64,000 nt of DNA, from positions 2,785,812 through 2,849,811 of the forward strand of contig CAJNDS010001112.1 in assembly GCA_905221605.1 (NCBI GenBank). The letters run 5' to 3'. Origin of the DNA: Symbiodinium natans (Eukaryota; Sar; Dinophyceae; Suessiales; Symbiodiniaceae). The notes beneath the pieces were generated by a model. That model was not told the origin of the DNA. It saw only the letters and a program-made list of their open reading frames with translations, and did not search any database. Shown piece by piece: positions 10,453-19,569 of this stretch (its first letter is position 1; the number at the start of each line of letters is the position of its first letter). The translations under genes and the position numbers were made by a program.

Positions 10453-10745
10453 GTTCAAACAGTGAGGCCCTGGATTCAAGGGCCTCACTTGTTTGAGCAC
10501 TGAGGCCTTGCAATCCAGGGCCTCAGTGCCGAAACAAGGTTGGCACGATGGTCAAACTTTCTTGGGGTTTGGTTGCTTGAAAGGCACTGAGCCCCTGGAA
10601 TCCAGGGCATCAGTGCCGAAACAAGGTTGACACGATGGTCAAGACTTTCTTGGGGTTTGGTTGCTTGAAAGGCACTGAGGCCCTGGAATCCAGGGCATCA
10701 GTGCCGAAACAAGGTTGACAGGATGGCACAAACTTTCTTGGGGTT
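10453..10745. repeat. 88-bp tandem repeat, each unit holding a long hairpin
   Basis: The marker CTTGGGGTTTGGTTG begins at 10561, 10649 and 10737, giving an exact 88-bp period. Each unit contains an almost perfect inverted repeat with 17-base arms, GGCACTGAGGCCCTGGA and TCCAGGGCATCAGTGCC. Two further hairpins of the same core (GAGGCCCTGG/CCAGGGCCTC type) lie just before, at 10453-10498 and 10495-10530. The hairpins lie between two plus-strand exon regions. Their regularity is unlike the decayed sequence around them. Confidence 0.85.
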
Positions 10746-10859
10746 TGGTTGGCTGACACTGTGTGAAGTTTCGGGGTTTAGGGTCTGTCAGGAGGGAAGC
10801 CTCTTTTCCACATTCAGTACAAATGGTTTTAGGCATTTGTTCTCCAAGTGTGTTTGGCT

Positions 10860-11221
10860 TTGCACCAGACAGGATGGAAAGCTGGTCATCCTGCGCACCA
10901 TGGCACAGAAGTTCCTTCACGGGGGGCAAGAGTATGGGCCGGAGAATGCCGAGAAGTGCATGAAGCTGATCCGAGAGCACAACGAACATTTCGGCCTTGC
11001 AAGCGATTATCTGTTTGAGAAGATCGGTGCGGAGAAGCCAGAAGAGCAGCCCATGAAAAGGCTGAGGCTTGCCCCATCCGAGCTGGACGAGAAAAGCATC
11101 AAGGAGCTGCCAAATGTCGCCTGCCTTGCTCTTTCAGCGACCCTCGACCTGTTGTCTGCCGACGAGGGCAAGAAGCTGTACATGATTGCATCCGAGAAAA
11201 CGCAGCTTCTTCGTCACAGGA
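10860..11221 (+). CDS. Plus-strand exon, unknown product
   Basis: A well-formed open stretch reads AQKFLHGGQEYGPENAEK, LIREHNEHFGLASDYLFEKI, RLRLAPSELDEKSIKELP and ATLDLLSADEGKKLYMIAS, ending at QLLRHR. An apparent intron of about 80 bases follows (to GCACAG near 11299). The protein is alpha-helical and charged with no motif I recognise. It probably continues the gene begun at 9881, although the tandem repeat between them would then be intronic. Confidence 0.5.
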
Positions 11222-11299
11222 GTATGTTCCTTGACCGCAACTTTGGTTTTCAGACTCGTGTGTGTTGGTTGCCTCCTGTGTCTCTTTCGCTGGCACAGG

Positions 11300-11556
11300 T
11301 TCGGATTCGGCAGTGGCGAATGGAGATGGGAAGCTGAAGCGTTGGAAATCCAGAACATGCAGGACGTTGACCTGAGGTACATCCAATTCCACAACTCGAG
11401 CGACACCCTGGTGCTGGTGGAGAAGAAAGGCCTGGCGGAGCACATCGCAGCCGAGATCCCCGTCAAAAAAAGTCATGACGATGGAGGATCTTCGAAAATG
11501 CTTGCAAGATGTCGGCGAGATGAATGTGGAGCCGGTGCAGGATATTGCACAATATT
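11300..11556 (+). pseudogene. Plus-strand terminal exon with homopolymer frame change
   Basis: The exon reads EALEIQNMQDVDLRYIQF and TLVLVEKKGLAEHIAAEI, then meets a run of seven A at 11465. After a one-base shift at that run it continues as VMTMEDLRKCLQDVGEMN and VEPVQDIAQYS before a stop. The shifted reading looks more protein-like than the direct one. A sequence error in the A run or a decayed copy are both possible. The family is unknown. Confidence 0.42.
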
Positions 11557-11612
11557 CATAACTTATAATAAATAATTATTATAAAATAATAATTTTTAAA
11601 TATTATAGAAAG
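11556..11612. other. AT-rich patch after the gene fragment
   Basis: About 55 bases of almost pure A and T (AATAATTATTATAAAATAAT) follow directly on the last exon. It may be a 3' end or a decayed microsatellite. No terminator can be claimed. Confidence 0.45.
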
Positions 11613-11879
11613 CGTCTCTCTGTGTTTTTTCTCTTTCTCTCCGTTGGATTTCTGTTGAGGATGACCGGTCCGCCTTCCGGGTGTGCATCTGGCTCAGCCT
11701 TGACATCTTCCTAAAGAACGTATCTGCACTTCATTGTGTGGTGCGGTATTTAGGACATTTACCTTGAGGAGATTAGAGTGTTTCAAGCAAGCGATTGCCT
11801 TGAATACATTAGCATGGAACAATAGGATAGGACCGGTTCTTGTTGAGGAACTTAATCTACGCTAAACACAAAATCCTAA

Positions 11880-12200
11880 ACCTTAAGCTCACGGTTTTGG
11901 GGTTGAGGTTCAGGGTGTTAGGGTTTGAGGGTTTAGGGTTTTATGGTTGGGGGATTAAGGCTTCGGATCTAGGGCCCTAAACCCTAAACCCTAAACAATG
12001 AACCCCTAAACCCCTAAACCCCTAACCCCTAAGCACGCCACCAATGGACCAAGTCTAGGGCTTCTTCTTGATCCAGGTTTAAGAAGTCCTCGAGCCCCCG
12101 AAGCTCCAAAAAGCCCTAAGCCCCAAGTCCGTAAACTCCTTCAAGCTCCCAGAAGCCCTAAAACCCCTGACGCCCCCGAATTAAGCCCTCTAAACCCTAG
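11880..12200. repeat. Degenerate telomere-type DNA at the copia breakpoint
   Basis: TTAGGG-like units on one side (11890-11970) and CCCTAAA units (11975-12035), then looser AAGCCCTAAGCCCC sequence up to 12200. It abuts the broken copia protease frame. Confidence 0.7.
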
Positions 12201-14340
12201 TGCCCTTTTCAATGTTCACATCCACTGGCAAAGCGTCCCTGGTCACTGGGCTAAGGCCTTTCAGGAACGATCCTTCAATCCCCTTCCACAGGTCGATCTT
12301 CTTCCCGGTCTTGACAAAGCGCTCAAAGGACGTAGACCAATTCTCGTTTTCCTTCGCCATCAAATGGTCCAACTTCACCTCCAGCTCCCTAGCACCCTTT
12401 TCCAGCTCACGAATCCTCTCCGCCTCAATCTGATCGAAAAGGTTTTGTGCCTGAGCCAAGTTGAGTTCCGGGCATCCCGACCTCAAGGTTGTCTTTAACA
12501 CCCCAAGAGTTGGGTGTCTCATCCTCAGCCCCTTTTTTCCCCAATGAACTTCACACCCAATCTTCACTAAGTCGCCCATCGGAAGGAGGGACTGTATATC
12601 CAACGACGAGGCCAAGATCGATCCTGCACTGTTCTGGTAGAGCTGGGCACTCTCGTTGTTCGCCAAGACCACGTTGACCTTTGAAGCTGAACTCCACTCC
12701 TCTTCACCCTTAGGCTGTCTCATGATGTTCGTGGCACCAGAGTCGATGAGCACGTTGGGGGGCTTCAGGGCTTCCTGGAACACTCGCTTGTCCATAAAGG
12801 ATTTCAGCTTCCCGAAGTCGAAATCATCGGTCACCCTCAAAGCCCTCAACCTCAACTCATCAAGCTGTCGCTGTAGACCTTCCAGTGTTGTTCGACCCTC
12901 TGGCGAATTCCCTTGTCCCACCAACGATCTCAACGCCTGGGCTGCCTCCGACACCGCAGCATGCATTTCTCTAGATCCTGATCCCGACACAGTAGAGGTC
13001 AATGTCGAGGAAGGTGAAGTTGGCTGAGGCTCGGGTTCCTGAGGCGTCGAGGTGGATTGGATCCCATCTTGAGGAAGAACTTCAGCTTTAGCTGTAGTCG
13101 TAGGCTTCGAAGGAGAACCTTTCGGCCTTGCACTAGGGTCAGACTTTGCCTTCGGGGATGGGCTTTGCTTCGTAGGACATGCTGCAGCGAAGTGACCTTC
13201 ACCTCCACATTCAAGGCATTTGTCCCTCTTCGTAGTTCCTTCGAAAGTGTGTTTGAAGCGACAATTTCGTCCAAAGCGACACCCTTCTGGAACCTTTGCA
13301 AACCACTGGCACAATCGCTGGTCGCCCTCCTTTTGCTCAGACCCGTCTTGCTTGCCCTTGCCCTTTCCTTTACCCTTTCCCTTTGACTCTTCAGGTCGGA
13401 AAGGCTTCAGCTTGGTATCGCTCTGCTGTGGGGCTGCCTTCGCCGGGGTCGGTGTCTGCTTAGCGCCTGCCATAGAGAGCAACTCCATCTCAGCTCGAAG
13501 ATGTTGATGGTAGTGCCTTGTGGTTTCCAGGTTCGGATTTGTGTCAACCTGGAGCTTGTTGCGCATGAGGTTCGTTCTGAACTCCGACTCCGGAAACTTG
13601 GACAACACCTCACCCACGATCAAACCCAAGCCTCGGGTGAGCACGACTGGATCAGGGCACACCAATGACAGCTCTTTGGCTCTTGTAACCCACTTTTCCC
13701 ACTGCCTCAACGACTTCGCAGCGGAATCAGGATCACTGCACTTTGCCGGCTCCGACAATGAACGAAGGATGTGGGTCTTCTCCTTCTCGCCACCCGGGGC
13801 ATACAGGTGAAGACACGATAGATGATCCCCAAAGTGCTCTTTGCACACTGCCTTGAAACCATCTCTCGTTGAATCTCATCAGGAAGAGCACTCAGAATCA
13901 TTCCAGCTGCCCTCATATTTACCCGGGAATACTTCCCGAGCTCCAAGTCCCCAGGAGAAGGATCCTTGAGGAGAAGGCGGTCGTACGGAGTGCTATTGAC
14001 CCACTGTTGATACATGTCCTGGGCCCTCGTCTTCACCGCCTTCCACCACACCGCACTGGTGTCGCTGATGTCTGACATAGGACTGTCAATCAGTTCCACC
14101 CAGTCCTGAACCGCCACAGCGCTTTCCGGCGTTCCTGGAGGTCCCAAAACCGCCAGGGTCGTTACTCCCGGCTTGACTTGCTCTGGGGTCTCATCCTTCC
14201 GATTGAGCATCGCCATCTGTGCCTGCTGGAGCTGTGCCATCCCTGCCACCAGAGTGTTGAGCAGGTCTCCACCTCCAAATCCTTGTTCCTTGCCTCCAGC
14301 ACCTGCACCACCCCCCGGTTCTTCGGGTGATTGGGAAGGT
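12190..14340 (-). pseudogene. Copia Gag and aspartic protease
   Basis: Gag packages the element RNA, and the protease cuts the polyprotein. The frame is open from the minisatellite edge at 14340 (SPEEPGGGAGAGGKEQGF) without a unique start; the first Met is at 14249. It shifts frame near 13850. The middle is a helical Gag region (AKSLRQWEKWVTRAKELS, later RAEMELLSMAG). Next come a Lys/Gly linker, a CCCH-type finger (CRFGRNCRFKH with an upstream Cys) and a retroviral zinc knuckle CLECGGEGHFAAAC (C-x2-C-x4-H-x4-C), both of which should bind RNA. The protease active site is LIDSGATNIM, with ANNESAQLYQ downstream. The frame ends at 12190 against the foreign block. Confidence 0.9.
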
Positions 14341-15590
14341 TAATAGAATAGATTGAATAGTTTGAATAGTTTGAATAGTTTGAATAGTTTGGGGCCCCAG
14401 GCCGGGCCCCCAAACTATTCAAACTATTCAAACTGTTCAAACCCCTCCCCTCTCCTCCCAGGGACCCCCCTAAACTATTCAAACTATTCTAACCCCCCCC
14501 CCTTCTCCTCCCAGGGACCCCCCAAAACTATTCAAACTATTCAAACTATTCAAACTATTCAAACTATTCAAACTATTCAAACTATTCAAACTATTCAAAC
14601 TATTCAAACCCCGGGTTTGAATAGCCCCAGTTGGAAAACTAGGGACCCCCCAAAACTATTCAAACTATTCAAACTATTCAAACTTTGATTCAGGCCGGAA
14701 AACTATTCAAACTATTCAAACTATTCAAACCCCCGGGTTTGACCCCCCAAAACTATTCAAACTATTCAAACTATTCAAACTATTCAAACTATTCAAACTA
14801 TTCAAACTATTCAAACTATTCAAACTATTCAAACTATTCAAACTAATAGTTTGAATAGTTTAGGGCCCCAGGCCGGACCCCCAAACTATTCAAACTATTC
14901 AAACCCCCCCCCCTCCTCTCCTCCCAGGGACCCCCCAAAACTATTCAAACTATTCAAACTATTCAAACTATTCAAACTATTCAAACCCGAGGGTTTGAAT
15001 AGTTTGAATAGTTGGATAGTTAGGGCCCCAGTTCGGACCCCAAACTATTCAAACTATTCAAACCCCCCCCCTCCTCTCCTCCCAGGGACCCCCCAAAACT
15101 ATTGGAAAACTATTCAAACTATTCAAACTATTCAAACCCCCAGGGTTTGAATAGTTTGAATAGTTTGGATAGTTTAGGGGCCCAGGCCGGACCCTCCAAA
15201 CTATTCAAACTATTCAAACTATTCAAACCCCCAGGGTTTGAATAGTTTGAATAGTTTGAATAGTTTGAATAGTTTGAATAGTTTGAATAGTTTGAATAGT
15301 TTGAATAGTTTGAATAGTTTGAATAGTTTGAATAGTTTGATTAAGTTTAGGGCCCCAGGCCGGACCCCCCCCCAGGGTTTGAATAGTTTGAATAGTTTAG
15401 GGCCCCAGTTCGGACCCCCAAACTATTCAAACTATTCAAACCCCCCCCCTCCTCTCCTCCCAGGGACCCCCCAAAACTATTCAAACTATTCAAACTATTC
15501 AAACCACCAGGGTTTGAATAGTTTGAATAGTTTAGGGCCCCAGGCGTGACCCCCCAAACTATTCAAACTATTCAAACCCCACTCCCCCCC
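14341..15590. repeat. 9-bp minisatellite TTTGAATAG in alternating orientation
   Basis: Blocks of TTTGAATAG and of its complement CTATTCAAA alternate. They are separated by two recurring spacers: GGGGCCCCAGGCCGGGCCCC between head-to-head blocks, and a C-rich CCCTCCTCTCCTCCCAGGGA between others. Together they make a higher-order unit of roughly 150-200 bp, repeated about six times. Because 9 is a multiple of 3, all frames stay open (NSL, TIQ or YSN repeats), which is an artefact and not a gene. It begins in the upstream Gag reading frame of the copia element. Confidence 0.93.
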
Positions 15591-15629
15591 CCCCCAACAA
15601 AAGGACGAATCATCACATTATACACAAAG

Positions 15630-15660
15630 GTTCCTGCCTCATATATATATATATATATTT
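15630..15660. repeat. TA microsatellite
   Basis: (AT) run of about 20 bases after TACACAAAGGTTCCTG. Confidence 0.75.
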
Positions 15661-15764
15661 ACATAGAAGTATACGTGTACGTCATTGTCGAGGAGTTGCT
15701 GTGGGGCACTGCCCTCACTGGTGTCACTGAGTCGCTGCTGGAATTAAATTGCAAGTCCTTATAT

Positions 15765-15860
15765 CAGTGTCACATCAAAGCCTTCGTTGGGCAGCCACTC
15801 TGAAATGACGGGTGGCGTCCTGCCTCCCCTCAGCAACATCTTGAAACTCTTGGAATCGGA
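15765..15860 (-). CDS. Possible minus-strand exon, unknown product
   Basis: The minus strand reads SFKMLLRGGRTPPVISEW followed by LPNEGFDVTLI. Upstream of it on that strand is a (GT)-rich stretch that could be the end of an intron. It is short, and no family is recognised. Confidence 0.28.
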
Positions 15861-15866
15861 GGAGAC

Positions 15867-15915
15867 ACTCACACACACACAGACAGACAAACAAACAAAC
15901 GGAGACACACACGGA
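15867..15915. repeat. AC-rich microsatellite
   Basis: Runs of ACAC, AGAC and AAAC over about 50 bases, decayed. Confidence 0.6.
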
Positions 15916-15919
15916 GAAC

Positions 15920-17300
15920 GCGCACGCTGACACACCAACACGCAGAGAAGGGGCATGACAGACAGAAAACTATAAACACATCGGTAGTTGTGCATGGACA
16001 CGGGGTGCGGCCCAGTGGCTCGTCTTCTCTGCTCTCCTCAACACAGAATGTCGACATGTCTTCAACAATGCTGGAGGTCAGGCACGCTAGGTATTAGCAT
16101 GTGTCCCATGACTCTTCACCGAATCCGATGATAATCCCATATTGCGGCAAGCTGCTCTCGCTGCGGACATGTCGGCTGGAAGATATTCTCCTTCTCTTTC
16201 GAACCTGTCCTGCCTTAGCTACAGAAAAGGAAGCCGCGGAAAAATGGAATGCTTCGCCTCAAACCCCACGTGCCAAAACATCCCAAGCTTACAAGCCCTA
16301 AGTCGTGCCAACTTCAATCACTTCTGTCCACCCTTACAAACATAGCTTAGCTTGAAGGCTGCCAGCGCCAGCTCGGGGTTCAGCTAAGAATCTTCCTCGG
16401 TCCGGATCTTGCCACGGGAGGTTCTCCTCTCCTGCAGTCGTGTTTGCTTATAAGTTGACTCGCTGACAGCTCGGCCAAACCCGGCGAGGCTGTTGCTGCT
16501 TTTGCCACTCAGCTGCTTCACACAGCGGGGTCCACATGGGTCCACATTGGCAAAAGAAAATCGAAACACCCACCAAGCGGACTTCAAAAATCCATACACA
16601 GACCCATATCATACCTGTCATCAAGTCCAAAGTAAAAACTAGGATTCCGATGGGCACGGGTGCAACAACGTGATAGGCCAGGGGAGCACTGCCGCCTACT
16701 CCCGAGTGTGAGCTTCTACTTCAAACAGCAATCTATGCAAGACCCTCACGTCAGAGCGAAGTTTTCAATGCAGTGCCTCCCCGAGAACTTAAGTAAGTAG
16801 TAATTCCAGTGCCGTATTCCTCTTCCTCCGTCAAAAAAGATTGCAGTTTACAGAGTCCATGGACATATGCGGAAGAGCCCGATGTTTTCCAGAAGTGAAG
16901 AGCAAATGTACCACGGAAAATGAGCTGCTGGTGTGCCGAAGCAGTCTTTGTATGACAGGGGGACGTCCACAGAATCATGATGTGTAAATAATTTTCTTGT
17001 TGACCACCCCATGGCTTCCTCAAAGGAAGGCACCAATGATCCTCGTTTTCTTGGAAGGAGAACACTCGATTGGGCAGCTGCGGGGGAGTAATTCTGGGTT
17101 GATGGCTCATCTGCACACTCCTAACATGAAATCCGACTTCGCCCAACCCTGAAGGTCGCACCTGCCCACTCCCCAAGAGTCCCTCGAGCCTGTCTCTCGC
17201 GGCTGGCAGCTTGCCCGAGATCGCGCTCCTCTCCGCGCACCTGGGCTGAGTCAGCAGGTTCTACTGGCTTCTGTAGTGAATTCTCGGTGGGACAACGGGG
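15920..17300. other. Unassigned intergenic stretch
   Basis: Mixed-composition sequence with no repeat array, no recognisable protein motif and only short open frames. I see nothing I can support here. Confidence 0.5.
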
Positions 17301-17559
17301 TGGTACTCAAATTTCTGAAACATGACAAACGCGCAAACATTTGCCAAGTCGAGGCAAGCTGGCCGATTTCTCGCCATTAGCGGCATGGGCAGCCTTGCTG
17401 ACTGAAATGGCAGATGAACTGGCAAAGCTGTGGTGGCTGCCATGTTCCAAGATTGAAGCAGCTTCCACGGGAAGCTTCTGCTGCTGGAAGAACTGCAAGT
17501 GCGAACTGGTCCCTAATGCTACGGTAAGGCGAGCGTCTCGTTTTGGAGGTTCTTGGCTT

Positions 17560-18055
17560 GTACTTGGCTGCGGCTGGCTTTTCGCCCGAGCCTGTGACCA
17601 CACAAGAGCGGCTTTGATTCCCACCGAGCGCCCATCTATCAACCGCGCCTTGGATTTACGGGCCCTTTGTGCACGCTTCTTCTCGAGTTCCTCATACTTG
17701 TCACGAACTTGCTGGTAGCCTGCCGGGAGATGCAATCAAGTGTTTTGACAAGCGGTGTGTGCAATGTGCCGTGAAAGGAAACTCTTGGCACCTTCATGCA
17801 CGCGAAAAGTCAAATGTGCTTTGTACTCCTCCTCGTCCAGGTACCCCATGCCACAAACCTCACACGCTTGCGGCTGCAGCTTCTCCGCCGACTTCCGCCT
17901 CAGGGAAGCAGTAGACGCGACAACCTCACACAGTGCAGCTCAAAAAGCCGTGTTTTAGCAGTCTTCTTCTGCATCTAAAGTGCATCTCAAGCTTTTGCAG
18001 CGAGTCAGCTTCTGCACTAAGCTCGCGAGCTTGCCGACGAAGTGTTGATCTCGGC
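17560..18055 (-). CDS. LUC7-like splicing factor, partial
   Basis: LUC7 proteins are U1 snRNP-associated factors that help select 5' splice sites in the nucleus. On the minus strand, exon 17898-17792 reads RRKSAEKLQPQACEVCG then LDEEEYKAHLTFRVHEG. Exon 17719 downward continues as YQQVRDKYEELEKKRAQ and then a basic, Ser/Arg-poor tail. Together they give a CxxC...H...H finger followed by GYQQVRDKYEEL, which is the second LUC7 zinc finger and its following helix. The intron between them, 17720-17791 (72 bases), is GT-AG and keeps phase. A coiled stretch at about 18055-17985 (LRRQARELSAEADSLQ) may be the linker exon before it. The N-terminal half with the first finger was not found, so the gene is incomplete or its exons lie in 18.1-19.9 kb. 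Confidence 0.6.
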
Positions 18056-18064
18056 TAAGGAAAG

Positions 18065-18085
18065 CCACGGGGGGGGGGGGGGGTC
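18065..18085. repeat. G homopolymer tract
   Basis: A run of about 15 G. Similar tracts recur across the window. Confidence 0.8.
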
Positions 18086-18784
18086 AAGCAATAGCAAAAG
18101 GGTGCGGAGCCAGGACGGTATGTATAGCAGGCGAGCCATCAGTCGTACGTTCAACGAACGCCGATACCCGTCACAACATCATCAGGACTGCACAGACGCA
18201 GTCACGCGGCCTTTGATCAGCCCCAGTGAACATAGCCCTTGCTTTTCATGTTTGAAACAATTCAATTTCCTGGCTGAGTGTCGACATGTTGTTGTAGCCC
18301 CCAGTAGTCAACGCCATTGCCTGCAGCTGTGGCTTGGAAAACAGTTCGTCAACAACCCAGTCGCCCACGAATGCTCACAACTTAGGCTTCGCATTCCAGG
18401 TAGCGCACATCCAGATCTTCTGATCGCTTTGTCTTGAATGCTGCCTGAGGACGTGCACTCGCATATCCAGCTGGTGGTGGCGCTGAAGCCCGTAAAATTG
18501 AAAGCGACACAGAGCGTGTGTGCCAGCAAGTCCAGCTATCGAGATGTATAATATACGAAGTTTTCGTGGGCAATCACAAGCATACTGGACCCATGAAGCC
18601 CCAAATAAAGGCCGTATAGAAAAGGGCTAGTAGGCATTGCTCATTGTCAACATTGAAAAACTCATTTCCGCCCTTTTTCTGGTCATTCCCCTGTCGAATG
18701 GAAACCACCCCTTTGCAACAGGCTTCGCAGTTCGCCTGGATTACCCTTAGATCCCTTAGATCCCAACCTCCTCGACTGGGGAAA

Positions 18785-18815
18785 CCACCCCTAAACCCTA
18801 AACCCTAAACCCTAC
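18785..18815 (-). repeat. Short CCCTAAA array
   Basis: Three or four units directly downstream (minus strand) of the exon at 18828-18953. Confidence 0.8.
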
Positions 18816-18827
18816 ACCCTCTGAACC

Positions 18828-18953
18828 CTGAAGGCGACCCTCGGCCTCTTCCCTCATTGCTTTGAGCTTCTCGGCCACCTCCTCTGACAGCACCCGTCGC
18901 CTCGGGTCGTCCTTGAGGCGCTCCAACTCTTTGCGGCTGAAGGTCTCGAACTC
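18828..18953 (-). CDS. Single exon between telomere-type arrays, unknown charged protein
   Basis: On the minus strand, after an acceptor-like CTGCCCAG, the sequence reads EFETFSRKELERLKDD, PRRRVLSEEVAEKLKAM and REEAEGRLQ, a strongly coding-like, highly charged helical stretch. Telomere-type repeats lie on both sides (18785-18815 and 18969-19048), so the flanking introns appear to be made of them. The protein is not recognised. It lies upstream of the LUC7-like exons on the same strand, but I see no evidence that they are one gene. Confidence 0.55.
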
Positions 18954-18968
18954 CTGGGCAGGGCCCGT

Positions 18969-19048
18969 AGTTTAGGGTTTAGGGTTTAGGGTTTAGGGTT
19001 TAGGGTTTAGGGTTTAGGGTTTAGGGTTTAGGGTTTAGGGTTTAGGGT
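18969..19048 (+). repeat. Perfect TTTAGGG array
   Basis: Eleven near-perfect units directly next to the acceptor side of the 18828-18953 exon. Confidence 0.93.
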
Positions 19049-19090
19049 TCGTAGTACCCCATGGTCACATGGGACGCTTCTGAAAGTTAT

Positions 19091-19156
19091 GGTCCCTTTT
19101 TGGGGACCCGTTTATTAGGGGGCACCTCCTACTAAGGACGTCCCCCAAAAAGGACC
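19091..19156. mobile_element. Small palindromic element
   Basis: Inverted ends GGTCCCTTTTTGGGGAC and GTCCCCCAAAAAGGACC surround a centre with TTATTAGGG and CCTACTAA. It is MITE-like, with no coding capacity. Confidence 0.6.
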
Positions 19157-19284
19157 ACGCTTTAGAGAAATGACCACATACGAGTAGGTTGTTTACAGTC
19201 AGTTTTGCAAAGAAGTTGTGCCACCTGGATGGCGCAAGATGGATCTGAAAAGCAGTGTGAAAGGATGCCTGGTTTGAGCTACTT

Positions 19285-19391
19285 CCCAGAGTGCCCATAC
19301 CCCTTAGTTAGGGAATATACCTTAAATAATATGGGAATCCTTAATCACATGACTTCAGGCATATTCCTTAAGGAGTATTGGGCTCTTTGGG
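19285..19391. mobile_element. MITE-like palindrome, CCCAAAGAGCCC family, copy 1
   Basis: The ends are inverted: CCCAGAGTGCCCATACCCC on the left, and on the right the complement of CCCAAAGAGCCCAATACTCC. The interior has TTAGGGAATAT and ATATTCCTTAAGG. A second copy lies at 32852-32972. Confidence 0.7.
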
Positions 19392-19534
19392 TTGTGATTG
19401 CACCCAGGGCTCTGCCAACACTTCCTCGCATTGATTGAAGCACTCGTCCTCCTGTGCGTGCCCGACATCCCATGGGTTTGGAGTTTAGGGGTTTCTTTCG
19501 CTCCCGCATAGCTGGCCGAACCGCGGGCAGGGAT

Positions 19535-19569
19535 GTAGGGTTTAGGGTTTAGGGTTTAGGGTTTAGGGT
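19535..19569 (+). repeat. TTTAGGG array
   Basis: Five units, followed directly by unique sequence. Confidence 0.88.

Larger units (their letters stand above)
9440..12189 (+). other. Foreign block splitting copia protease from integrase
   Basis: The copia frame stops near 12190 and resumes near 9415. Between them are pieces of plus-strand coding sequence, an 88-bp tandem repeat, an AT-rich patch and telomere-type DNA. The block's right edge falls inside the sequence ACTAGGGTTTAG (coding strand), so telomere-type sequence sits directly on the junction. I cannot see a clear target duplication. It could be a nested insertion, or two neighbouring copia remnants with host DNA between them. Confidence 0.6.
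3524..14340 (-). mobile_element. Decayed Ty1/copia retrotransposon
   Basis: On the minus strand the order is Gag, aspartic protease, integrase, reverse transcriptase, RNase H. The order integrase before reverse transcriptase defines the Ty1/copia superfamily. The element is not functional. It has frame changes near 13.85, 7.7, 5.65 and 4.38 kb, and a 2.7-kb unrelated block splits protease from integrase. The Gag side runs directly into a 9-bp minisatellite at 14341, so the 5' end is lost or replaced. I could not identify paired LTRs, a primer binding site or a target duplication. The coding style (Gag with CCCH plus CCHC fingers, long linker between integrase and reverse transcriptase, C-terminal membrane/Cys-rich tail) fits the copia family common in dinoflagellates. 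Confidence 0.93.

Noticed and set aside
14353-15549. Long open frames of NSL, TIQ and YSN repeats
   Set aside because: They come from the 9-bp minisatellite, which keeps every frame open. There is no start context, no codon bias and no flanking exon.
14341-15590. CRISPR-like array
   Set aside because: The repeat unit is 9 bp, blocks flip orientation, there are no unique spacers and no cas genes, and the organism is a eukaryote.
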